Part shown: piece by piece, positions 1-6,791 of the stretch
Layout: the number at the start of each line of letters is the position of its first letter
Position numbering within the stretch: position 1 is the first letter of the stretch
Assembly: GCA_028680875.1 (NCBI GenBank)
Contig: JAQUJQ010000027.1
Span: 1-12,886, forward strand
Direction: 5' to 3'
DNA: 12,886 nt
Source of the DNA: Eubacteriales bacterium
GTDB taxonomy: Bacteria > Bacillota > Clostridia > Peptostreptococcales > Anaerovoracaceae
The notes under the pieces: model-generated
Database searches by the model: none
The model's input: the letters and a program-made list of their open reading frames with translations, nothing else
What the model was told of the DNA's origin: nothing
Made by a program: the position numbers and the translations under genes

Positions 1-1365
1 ATCGGACCGGTGGTGGACATCAAATTCAACCCGGAGGAAATGCCGGAGCTATTAAATGCAATTACAATTGAACATGAAGGTAGAAATATTGTTGCAGAAG
101 TGGCCCAGCACGTGGGGGACGATGTAATCCGTTGTATCGCCTTGTCTTCCACCGACGGTTTAACCCGGGGAATGGAAGCATTTGATACCGGTAGTCCCAT
201 CGCTGTTCCCGTAGGAAAGGAAGTTCTGGGACGTTTGTTTAACGTCGTAGGTGATACCATAGATGGAAAAGGTCCATGTGTAACAGAGAAAAAAATGCCT
301 ATTCATAGAGCGGCACCTTCATTTGAAGACCAGGATACCACAGCCCAAATTTTTGAAACCGGTATCAAGGTTGTAGACCTTATTGCTCCTTATACAAGAG
401 GAGGAAAAGTAGGACTGTTCGGTGGTGCAGGTGTAGGAAAGACCGTATTGATCCAGGAACTGATCAACAATATCGCCAAAGAACATGGAGGTATTTCCGT
501 ATTTGCCGGCGTAGGAGAAAGAACCAGAGAAGGAAACGACCTTTACTATGAAATGATCGAATCAGGTGTTATCGAAAAAACCGCTATGGTGTTCGGGCAG
601 ATGAACGAACCGCCCGGAGCCAGAATGCGAGTAGCTCTCACCGGTTTGACCATGGCTGAGCATTTTAGAGATGAGGCAGGACAGGACGTGCTTCTGTTTA
701 TTGATAATATTTTCCGATTTACCCAGGCAGGCTCTGAAGTATCCGCACTTCTCGGCCGAGTACCCAGTGCGGTAGGCTATCAACCCACACTGGCTACGGA
801 AATGGGAGCACTACAGGAAAGAATCACTTCTACCAAGAAAGGCTCTATCACCTCAGTACAGGCAATCTATGTGCCCGCCGACGACTTGACAGACCCGGCA
901 CCGGCCACGACCTTTGCCCACCTGGATGCGACAACAGTATTGTCAAGATCCATAACTGAACTGGGTATTTATCCCGCAGTTGACCCATTGGAGTCATCTT
1001 CCAGAATTATGGATCCATTGATTCTTGGAGAAGAGCATTACAATACAGCAAGACAGGTGCAGGAAGTACTCCAGCGCTATAAGGAGCTTCAGGATATCAT
1101 CGCAATTCTAGGTATGGACGAACTGAGCGAAGAGGACAAGCTCATCGTATCAAGAGCGAGAAAGATACAAAGATTCCTGTCACAGCCCTTCCATGTAGCT
1201 GAGCAATTCACCGGCACACCGGGTAAATACATTCCTCTTAAAGAAACCATCCGAAGCTTTAAGGAAATCCTCGAAGGAAAGCACGATCGGATTCCCGAAT
1301 CCATGTTCCTCTTTGCAGGCGACATCGACGAGGTTGTAGAAAGGTACGAAAAATCTAATGGCTAA
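1..1365 (+). CDS. atpD: F-type ATP synthase subunit beta (5'-truncated by window edge)
   Basis: This is the catalytic beta subunit of the F1 head, which makes or hydrolyses ATP as the gamma shaft rotates. The reading frame is open from base 1 (I-G-P-V-V-D-I), and family members begin about ten residues earlier, so the true start lies upstream of the window. The GTG at position 10 is an internal valine codon. Visible residues number 454. The P-loop GGAGVGKT is at visible residues 141-148, the catalytic Glu of GERTREG at 173, and the Walker B Asp of LLFID at 235. The DELSEED lever, which contacts gamma, is encoded at 1117-1137. No key residue is missing. The gene overlaps atpC by 8 bp, which suggests translational coupling at the end of an atp operon. 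Identification is essentially certain. Confidence 0.98.
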   Translation: MGPVVDIKFNPEEMPELLNAITIEHEGRNIVAEVAQHVGDDVIRCIALSSTDGLTRGMEAFDTGSPIAVPVGKEVLGRLFNVVGDTIDGKGPCVTEKKMPIHRAAPSFEDQDTTAQIFETGIKVVDLIAPYTRGGKVGLFGGAGVGKTVLIQELINNIAKEHGGISVFAGVGERTREGNDLYYEMIESGVIEKTAMVFGQMNEPPGARMRVALTGLTMAEHFRDEAGQDVLLFIDNIFRFTQAGSEVSALLGRVPSAVGYQPTLATEMGALQERITSTKKGSITSVQAIYVPADDLTDPAPATTFAHLDATTVLSRSITELGIYPAVDPLESSSRIMDPLILGEEHYNTARQVQEVLQRYKELQDIIAILGMDELSEEDKLIVSRARKIQRFLSQPFHVAEQFTGTPGKYIPLKETIRSFKEILEGKHDRIPESMFLFAGDIDEVVERYEKSNG

Positions 1366-1783
1366 TAGTACGGTTCTGGAAATCATAACCCCTTCCAAAG
1401 TGTTTTATAAGGGGGATATCGAGATGGTCATCGTCCGGACTCATTTAGGTGAAGAAGGCTTTATGGCAAACCATGCCTGGGCCTGCAAGATTTTGAATGC
1501 CGGGCCCCTTTGGATACAGGAAGCCGGTTCCAAGGATTTTAAGGTTGCATCCATAGCCGGCGGTTTCATCGATGTTAGAAAAAGCATCGTTATTTATACC
1601 GACTCCGCCGAATGGCCGGAAGACATTGATGTGGAACGGGCAGAATCAGAAAGACAAAAGGCAGAGGAATGGTTGGAATCTCCCAGTGAGGATCCCTATG
1701 AAATTGAGCAGGCCAAGCTGATAATTACTAAATCCGCCGCACGGCTAAAAGTAAAAGAGGGCGGAGGCAAAAGAAGAAAATAA
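1358..1783 (+). CDS. atpC: F-type ATP synthase subunit epsilon
   Basis: Epsilon is the small F1 subunit that binds gamma at the foot of the central stalk and can inhibit ATP hydrolysis through its C-terminal helices. The protein has 141 residues, within the usual 130-145. The N-terminal beta-sandwich shows LEIITPSKVFYKGDIEMV near residues 7-24 and the family's G-F-M-A-N-H turn near 34-39 (commonly G-I-L-P-N-H). The two-helix C-terminal domain starts near residue 88 with D-I-D-V-E-R-A and ends in a basic G-G-G-K-R-R-K tail. The ATG lies inside the end of atpD (8-bp overlap), and only a weak AAAGG precedes it, so translation is probably coupled to atpD. It is the last gene of the F-type operon, because a long hairpin with a T run follows. 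Confidence 0.95.
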   Translation: MANSTVLEIITPSKVFYKGDIEMVIVRTHLGEEGFMANHAWACKILNAGPLWIQEAGSKDFKVASIAGGFIDVRKSIVIYTDSAEWPEDIDVERAESERQKAEEWLESPSEDPYEIEQAKLIITKSAARLKVKEGGGKRRK

Positions 1784-1792
1784 AACAGAGAA

Positions 1793-1848
1793 GACAAGGG
1801 GACGTTTAGACTGTCTTGACGGCAAGACAGTCTAAACGTCCCCTTGTC
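1793..1848. repeat. 56-bp palindromic element (two 26-bp perfect arms, 4-nt loop)
   Basis: The same structure is listed here as a possible mobile or dispersed palindrome. Each arm also contains its own small palindrome (AGACTGTCT at 1808-1816 and AGACAGTCT at 1825-1833). Perfect arms with no compensating changes suggest a recent insertion or active maintenance. A terminator needs only about 8-12 paired bases. No target-site duplication is clear at its edges. Confidence 0.6.
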
Positions 1849-1856
1849 ATATTTTT
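1793..1856 (+). terminator. Perfect inverted repeat with T run; probable atp operon terminator, REP-like
   Basis: The arms at 1793-1818 and 1823-1848 are 26 bp each and perfectly complementary, with a four-base loop (ACGG). A run of five T follows at 1852-1856, so the structure can act as an intrinsic terminator for transcripts leaving atpC. There is no T run on the opposite side, so it looks one-directional. The stem is longer than a normal terminator. Its outer part begins GACAAGGGGACG, a style I associate with small palindromic repeats of clostridial genomes (REP-like elements moved by Y1 transposases). That link is from memory and is not shown here. There is one copy in this window. Confidence 0.75.
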
Positions 1857-1929
1857 GTACTGTATTTTTCTATAATTTGGGTGTATAATAATCAATAATT
1901 AAAATCTTCACAAAATTTAACTAAAAGGC

Positions 1930-1959
1930 TTTACAGATCTTCAACTAATATTATATGAT
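1930..1959 (+). promoter_or_regulatory. Probable sigma-A promoter of the V-type ATPase operon
   Basis: TTTACA (1930-1935) and TATGAT (1954-1959) are separated by 18 bp, close to the housekeeping consensus. The predicted transcript would begin near 1966, about 50 nt before the first V-ATPase gene. The site lies after the atp terminator in an AT-rich stretch, as expected if the two ATPase operons are transcribed separately. TATAAT strings at 1871 and 1884 lack a suitably spaced -35 box. No operator or riboswitch is evident. Confidence 0.55.
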
Positions 1960-2015
1960 AGGAGTATGTATAATTTTACGATGAGCCAAATTAACTGAAA
2001 GCAGGAGGTGAAGCT

Positions 2016-2327
2016 ATGGCCATTGAGCAGATCAAGAAAGTAAAAGAAGCAGAAGACCAAGGACTGGATACTCGCAGAAAAAGCGAGTCGGAATCCAAGA
2101 AGATCCTGGAAGAAGCAGAAAAGGAGGCGGCACTAACAATCCAAAAAGCTCAACGAGAAGGAGAGGATCTCTATCGGGCTCATCTTTCGAAGGCTAGAGA
2201 AGAGGCAGAAAGCTATTACCAAAGCATCTTGGAAAAGGGCCAAGCAGATTGTAATAAAATATTAGCCGGCGCCGAACATAATATGGAAGGTGCCGTATCT
2301 TTAATTGTCGGAAGGGTTGTGAGATAA
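2016..2327 (+). CDS. ntpF: V-type ATPase peripheral stalk subunit G/H
   Basis: This is a 103-residue protein, almost wholly charged and helical, rich in E, K, A and Q, with no hydrophobic segment. It has the pattern of a long coiled coil from residue 1 to about 90. Together with its place as first gene before subunit I, this fits the small stalk subunit (E. hirae NtpF, called G or H elsewhere), which pairs with subunit E to form the peripheral stalk holding the A3B3 head against the membrane motor. AGGAGGTG at 2003-2010 is a near-perfect ribosome binding site, 5 nt before the ATG. The next gene begins after one base. Sequence of this family is poorly conserved, so the assignment rests on composition, length and position. 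Confidence 0.85.
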   Translation: MAIEQIKKVKEAEDQGLDTRRKSESESKKILEEAEKEAALTIQKAQREGEDLYRAHLSKAREEAESYYQSILEKGQADCNKILAGAEHNMEGAVSLIVGRVVR

Positions 2328-2328
2328 G

Positions 2329-4314
2329 GTGTCCATAGCTAGGATGAAGAAACTTTCTGTCATTGCCCTTGAGACAGGAAGAGAAGAACTGATGGAAGGT
2401 CTGATGGCATTAGGTGCAGTGGAAATCACAAGCCAAGAGGACAAGCTTGCTGATGACCATTGGAAAGAGTTGGTTGCTTTGGATGGAAATCAATCGGATG
2501 CAGCCGGCTATGAAGCAGAGCTTTCATCAGTAAATCAGGTTCTTGAAGCACTGGATCGTTACGGTACTGAAAAGAAACCTCTTTTCAGCACCCGGTTGCC
2601 TGTAAAAAAAGAAAAATTTAAACAGGTACTGAAAGAACGGGAGGAAATTCAACAAAAAGTGGATTTAATCCTCTCTCTCCTGCATCGGATGGCAGAAGTA
2701 AACAGTGCGATCAATAAGGCGGAAGCAGGAATTCTTTCACTATTGCCATGGGAAGGCTGGGATCTTCCGCTGGAAAACAAGGGTACAATTTATACGGATG
2801 TGATGATAGGTGTTCTTCCTGCCGGAGCTCAGGTGGACAAGCTGGAGCAGGTCCTGGATGAGAAAACCCGCGGATCCATATTGGGCCATCTGAACAGTGA
2901 CAACGAGCAGCACTACATTTCTTTTATCGGCCTGAAGGAAGAACGGGAATTAGCTGAAGAAACGCTTAAACTCTTTGGCTTTACAAAAGTTCAATTTCCT
3001 GACTTGACCGATACAGCAGCAAAAAATATAGAGAAGTACAGGGAGAAGCTTTCCGCCCTCCAAGACGAAAAGGCCAAACTGGAAGAGGCCATTCGTGCCG
3101 AAGAGGGAGAAAAGGATAAGCTCCGGTACCTTTATGATAGTCTGGTCATAGCAAGAGACCGGGCAGACATTCGTAACAGGCTATTAGTAACCGGGAAAAC
3201 CTTCTATATTGAAGGTTGGGTTCCGGCCATTGCCGCCGAGTCTTTAGAAAAACTTCTTGGAGAAAAGGGTTGTTATTACCAGCTTGAGGATCCGGAAAAG
3301 GGAGAGAAAACACCAGTTCTGTTATTGAACGGTAAATTTTCGCTACCCTTTGAGTCTATTACAAGGCTGTATGCTTTACCCAGCTCCGGCGGACTGGATG
3401 CAACACCATTTTTCTCCTTATCATTTGCGGTGTTTTTTGGACTTATGTTTAGTGATACGGCTTACGGCATCATTTTGACATTGGCCACCTACCTGGTCTT
3501 AAAGAAATTCAGACTTGAGGGCATGACCTACCGCATGATAAAAATGTTCTTTTACTGTGGCATTGCCACAATCTTTTGGGGTGTGATGTTCGGTGGTTTT
3601 TTCGGGGATATAATTACAGTTGTGGCAAAAACCTTTTTCCATAAGGATGTGGTGATTCCTGCCATCTGGTTCAATCCCATGGAGGAACCCATGACTCTTC
3701 TCCTGTTCTCCTTTGCTTTAGGGCTGGTTCATATCTATATCGGTATGGGCCTTAAGGCATACCTGGATATTAAGGACGGACGGCCATTCGATGCCTTCTG
3801 TGACATCGGCCTTTGGTATCTCTTATTGACAGGAGGTGTCATTTGGTTGGCAGGAGCCATGGGAGGTATTGGAGGCCCCGGTTTGAGCGCTATCGGTAAA
3901 TGGATGACCATAGTAGGCGCCGTAGGCATTATCCTGACAGGAGGACGGCAGAAAAAAGGCATCGGTAAGATCATCGGCGGGTTTGGAAGCCTTTATGGAG
4001 TTACCGGTTATCTGTCGGACGTATTATCTTATTCCAGACTTTTGGCATTGGGCCTGGCAACAAGCGTAATCGCCTCTGTGGTCAACACCATGGGGTCATT
4101 AAGCGGAGGCGGGATTAAAGGGATGATCATAATGGTTATCGTTGGAATTATAGGACATAGCTATAATATGGCCATCAACGCCTTAGGATCCTTTGTCCAC
4201 TCCTGTCGTCTGGAGTACGTAGAATTCTTTGGTAAGTTTTATATAGGGGGCGGAGAAGCCTTTGAGCCCTTTGCCCAAAATACAAAATACATAGAGATTA
4301 GGGAGGATCATTAA
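2329..4314 (+). CDS. ntpI: V-type ATPase membrane subunit I (a subunit)
   Basis: This is the stator of the membrane motor, providing the ion half-channels against which the K ring turns. It has 661 residues, normal for bacterial forms. Residues 1 to about 350 are a soluble, helical domain that meets the stalks. From about 360 to 640 there is a series of hydrophobic segments, starting with D-A-T-P-F-F-S-L-S-F. Two conserved membrane arginines are visible: R570 in LSYSRLLALGLA and R627 in HSCRLEYVEFFGKFY. These are the expected positions for the residues that interact with the proteolipid carboxylate. The start is GTG at 2329, giving MSIARMKKL, which matches the family's N-terminus. The ATG at 2344 is a less likely alternative. 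GGAAGGG lies about 12 nt upstream. The stop codon abuts the ATG of the proteolipid gene. Confidence 0.96.
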   Translation: MSIARMKKLSVIALETGREELMEGLMALGAVEITSQEDKLADDHWKELVALDGNQSDAAGYEAELSSVNQVLEALDRYGTEKKPLFSTRLPVKKEKFKQVLKEREEIQQKVDLILSLLHRMAEVNSAINKAEAGILSLLPWEGWDLPLENKGTIYTDVMIGVLPAGAQVDKLEQVLDEKTRGSILGHLNSDNEQHYISFIGLKEERELAEETLKLFGFTKVQFPDLTDTAAKNIEKYREKLSALQDEKAKLEEAIRAEEGEKDKLRYLYDSLVIARDRADIRNRLLVTGKTFYIEGWVPAIAAESLEKLLGEKGCYYQLEDPEKGEKTPVLLLNGKFSLPFESITRLYALPSSGGLDATPFFSLSFAVFFGLMFSDTAYGIILTLATYLVLKKFRLEGMTYRMIKMFFYCGIATIFWGVMFGGFFGDIITVVAKTFFHKDVVIPAIWFNPMEEPMTLLLFSFALGLVHIYIGMGLKAYLDIKDGRPFDAFCDIGLWYLLLTGGVIWLAGAMGGIGGPGLSAIGKWMTIVGAVGIILTGGRQKKGIGKIIGGFGSLYGVTGYLSDVLSYSRLLALGLATSVIASVVNTMGSLSGGGIKGMIIMVIVGIIGHSYNMAINALGSFVHSCRLEYVEFFGKFYIGGGEAFEPFAQNTKYIEIREDH

Positions 4315-4812
4315 ATGAACACAGAAGTAGCAAATCTAGTCTTTAATGGAAGCTATCTGGCTATCCTAGGAGCTGCTATCGCAGCACTAGCAGGAATCGG
4401 CAGTGCCATAGGAATCGGCGTCGCCGGTCAGGCGGCCTCCGGCGTTGTAGCAGAGGATCCGAAGAAATTTGGACAAGCCCTGATCCTGCAGGCTCTACCT
4501 GGAACCCAGGGGATCTATGGACTTCTCATCGCTTTCATTATCATGCAGAAAATTGGTATTTTAGGAGGAGCGGGTCTTCTTGATCTGACTATTCCTCAAG
4601 GAGCCTATATCTTTGCCGCATCCCTGCCCATTGGTCTTGTAGGGATCTGGTCCGGTATGGCCCAAGGGCGTTGTGCTGCATCGGCCATTATGCTTATTTC
4701 AAAGAGACCGGAGGAGATTGCAAAAGGAATGGTATATACAGCCATGGTAGAAACCTATGCGGTTTTAGCCCTGCTGATTTCCTTCCTGATGGTCAATGGC
4801 GTTCAGATTTAA
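4315..4812 (+). CDS. ntpK: V-type ATPase proteolipid subunit K (c subunit), predicted Na+-binding
   Basis: This is the rotor-ring proteolipid that carries ions through the membrane. The 165 residues contain four membrane helices, a tandem duplication of the two-helix c subunit as in E. hirae NtpK (about 16 kDa). Each half has a glycine-rich first helix and a loop. The loops are A-E-D-P-K-K-F-G-Q (46-54) and I-S-K-R-P-E-E-I-A-K-G (128-138). Only the second half keeps the ion-binding carboxylate, E146 in AMVETYA; the matching position in the first half is G63. L61, T64, Q65, Q117 and E146 correspond to the five Na+ ligands of E. hirae NtpK (L61, T64, Q65, Q110, E139). The ATG follows the ntpI stop directly, with GGGAGGATC before it. 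Identity is certain; Na+ use is a strong inference. Confidence 0.97.
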   Translation: MNTEVANLVFNGSYLAILGAAIAALAGIGSAIGIGVAGQAASGVVAEDPKKFGQALILQALPGTQGIYGLLIAFIIMQKIGILGGAGLLDLTIPQGAYIFAASLPIGLVGIWSGMAQGRCAASAIMLISKRPEEIAKGMVYTAMVETYAVLALLISFLMVNGVQI

Positions 4813-4825
4813 GGATGGGTGAATC

Positions 4826-5410
4826 ATGAGTATTGAAAACATTCTGGAAAAAATTTTATCCCATGCCAACGAGGAAGCGGAAAAAACCTTAGAACAGGCC
4901 CGGGAAAAAGCTGATCAAATCCGGAAAGAGGCCCAAGAAACCGGGAATCGCATCCTGGATGAGGCGGAAAAAAAGGGTAAGGAAGAGGCGGAACTTCTAA
5001 AAAGCAGAAGGACCTCCGTAGCGGAGCTGGAGGTTCGTAAAATGCGACTTGGAGCAAAGCAGGAGGCCATTTCCAAAGCCTTTGACCTCGCTCTTTCCCG
5101 TATTTCTCAACTTGAGAAACAGGAATATGTTCCCTTTCTTGTCAAGGCTTTAAAAGAAACCGGCGTAGACGAGGCAGAACTTTTGATGAACAAAAGAGAC
5201 CGTGATGGAGTAGGCCAGAAGGTATTAGACGCAGTTAATGATCCGGAAAAACCGGTTCGCCTGACTCTATCCAAGGATACCATCCAGGCAAAAGGAGGCT
5301 TTGTCCTTAGAAGAGGCCTGGTGGAAATCAACTCCACTTTGGAAACCTTAATCGACGGCGTAAAAGAAGAGGTGACTCCGGAAGTGGTGGAAGCCTTATT
5401 CGGAGAGTAA
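4826..5410 (+). CDS. ntpE: V-type ATPase peripheral stalk subunit E
   Basis: This 194-residue protein has a charged coiled-coil N-terminal half (to about residue 85, with repeated A-E-K and E-A-E-K runs). A mixed alpha/beta C-terminal domain contains K-G-G-F-V-L and ends in V-V-E-A-L-F-G-E, the usual E-subunit ending. E pairs with the G/H subunit (encoded at 2016) and binds the top of the A3B3 head through its C-terminal domain, forming the peripheral stalk. The length is normal for the family. The start at ATG 4826 follows AAGGATGGGTGA, 13 nt after ntpK ends. The close spacing puts it in the same transcript as the neighbouring subunit genes. Confidence 0.94.
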   Translation: MSIENILEKILSHANEEAEKTLEQAREKADQIRKEAQETGNRILDEAEKKGKEEAELLKSRRTSVAELEVRKMRLGAKQEAISKAFDLALSRISQLEKQEYVPFLVKALKETGVDEAELLMNKRDRDGVGQKVLDAVNDPEKPVRLTLSKDTIQAKGGFVLRRGLVEINSTLETLIDGVKEEVTPEVVEALFGE

Positions 5411-5441
5411 CCGGACAATCCGCCTGAAAGGAGGGAAGACC

Positions 5442-6452
5442 ATGGAGGGCAACCAACGAAAAAAAGACTATGTTTTCGCCTCTGCCCGTGTTCGTAGTGT
5501 AGAAAAAAGCCTGCTGACCCGGGAAAAGGTGGAGGCCATGAGGGAGAGCAAAACCCCCGCCGAGGCCCTTAAGATTTTATTGGACCAGGATTATGGATCC
5601 GGGTCTGAGGGGATTAAACCGGAAGATTTTGAAGAACTGCTTTCTGAGGAAAGAAAAAAGGTATACCAATTTATCATGGGAATCGTCCCTGTTAAGGAGG
5701 ACCTTTATCCATTCCTTTATCCTTATGATTACCATAACTTGAAGGTACTCATGAAGGCAGAGCTTTCAGAAACAGATTCGGAGCAGTTTCTCATCGATCT
5801 TGGCACCATTCCGCCGGGAGAACTGGCAATAATGGTACGAGAGAGAAACTTTGTAGCTATGAGTCCTACCATGAAAAATGCATTGCAGGAAGTGGTGGAC
5901 GTATTTTCCAGAACCAAAGACCCCCAGACCATCGATTTTATATTAGATCGGGCCTGTTATGAGGAAATGGTTTTGGGGGCGGAAGCTTCGGGTAATGTTT
6001 TTATACAGGGCTATATCAGGCTTTTGGTTGATACTGTAAATCTGAAGACCTTTACCCGGCTAAGACAGATGGGGAAAAACTGGGATTTCTTTTCCCAAGT
6101 CTTTCTCAGAGGAGGAAACATTCAGGAAAAAGTTTTCATCAGCGGGTACGATGAGCCTTACGAGCAGTTGGCGGAAAAACTGATTCCCTTCGGACTGAGC
6201 ACAGCCTTAGGGGAAGGAGGAGCCATGCTGCGGGAGACCGGACGGTTTACCGCATTGGAACGGCTTTGCGATGATGCGCTTATGAACTATGCCAGAGAGG
6301 CCAAGTACATATCCTTTGGCATCGAACCTCTTGCCGCCTATCTGATTGCCAAGGAAGGGGAAATGAAAAACGCCAGGATCGTTATGACCGGCTTGCTTCA
6401 GGGACTATCCCCCGAAATGTTGGCAGAAAGGGTGAGGGAGACCTATGTATAA
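5442..6452 (+). CDS. ntpC: V-type ATPase subunit C (d subunit, rotor connector)
   Basis: This soluble, mostly helical protein of 336 residues is a typical size for bacterial C/d subunits. It sits like a funnel on the K ring and links it to the central shaft (D and F). Visible family features are the N-terminal Y-V-F-A-S-A-R-V-R-S-V-E segment and the Y-P-Y-D-Y-H-N-L-K motif near residues 92-100. The C-terminal segment G-I-E-P-L-A-A-Y-L-I-A-K-E-G-E near 289-303 precedes the E-R-V-R-E-T-Y-V end. No membrane helix is present. AAAGGAGGGAAG lies just upstream of the ATG. The gap after ntpE (31 bp) is the largest inside the operon but contains no clear hairpin. The end overlaps the next gene by 8 bp. 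Confidence 0.94.
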   Translation: MEGNQRKKDYVFASARVRSVEKSLLTREKVEAMRESKTPAEALKILLDQDYGSGSEGIKPEDFEELLSEERKKVYQFIMGIVPVKEDLYPFLYPYDYHNLKVLMKAELSETDSEQFLIDLGTIPPGELAIMVRERNFVAMSPTMKNALQEVVDVFSRTKDPQTIDFILDRACYEEMVLGAEASGNVFIQGYIRLLVDTVNLKTFTRLRQMGKNWDFFSQVFLRGGNIQEKVFISGYDEPYEQLAEKLIPFGLSTALGEGGAMLRETGRFTALERLCDDALMNYAREAKYISFGIEPLAAYLIAKEGEMKNARIVMTGLLQGLSPEMLAERVRETYV

Positions 6453-6783
6453 AATCGGAGTGATCGGTCCGTGGGACAGTGTATCCGGCTTTAAAGCCGT
6501 GGGACTGACCGCCTTCCCTGTCAGAGACAGCGAGGAGGCGAAAGAGATTCTTGACCGGATCATAAATGACAATTACGGAATCCTCTATATCGTGGAGGGT
6601 CTGTATAAAGATATGACCCAGGAAATCGAAAAATATAAAGATATGCGTATTCCTGCCATAATTCCTATACCCGGAATGGACGGCAGCTACGGCATCGGAC
6701 GTGCCAATCTGAAAAAAGCAGTGGAACGGGCGGTGGGTGCGGATATCCTTTTCCAGAACGATAGTGAAGAAGAAGGCAGGTGA
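6445..6783 (+). CDS. ntpG: V-type ATPase central stalk subunit F
   Basis: This 112-residue protein is subunit F, which binds subunit D in the central shaft and helps tune ATPase activity. The symbol follows E. hirae usage, where subunit F is NtpG; other naming schemes call it ntpF or atpF. The N-terminus YKIGVIGPWDSVSGFKAVGL is the family's Rossmann-like start (usually I-G-V-I-G-D-x-D-S-V-x-G-F-x-x-x-G), and the strand Y-G-I-L-Y-I-V-E-G is the expected second element. I-P-A-I-I-P-I-P near residues 69-76 is the usual I-P-x-I-I-x-I-P strand. The 8-bp overlap with ntpC and close contact with the A-subunit gene suggest translational coupling. Its acidic tail ends N-D-S-E-E-E-G-R. Confidence 0.93.
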   Translation: MYKIGVIGPWDSVSGFKAVGLTAFPVRDSEEAKEILDRIINDNYGILYIVEGLYKDMTQEIEKYKDMRIPAIIPIPGMDGSYGIGRANLKKAVERAVGADILFQNDSEEEGR

Positions 6784-6791
6784 CGGTGAGA

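Noticed and set aside
1358..1365. Overlap of atpD and atpC as a frameshift or sequencing error
   Set aside because: Both proteins are full length at the junction with normal ends; the 8-bp overlap is ordinary translational coupling, and ntpC and its next gene overlap the same way.
1871..1889. Two TATAAT strings (1871-1876 and 1884-1889) as promoters
   Set aside because: No -35-like hexamer sits 16-18 bp upstream; TTGTCA and TTGTAC are 21 and 23 bp away. They are likely part of the general AT-richness.
1966..1998. Ten-codon ORF (MYNFTMSQIN) upstream of the V-type operon, as a possible leader peptide
   Set aside because: Its ATG falls at or beside the predicted transcript start, the GGAG before it is only one base away, and no attenuator-like hairpins follow.
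4315..4812. Double-length proteolipid as an unusual gene fusion
   Set aside because: Four-helix duplicated c subunits with one carboxylate are standard in V-type enzymes such as E. hirae NtpK.
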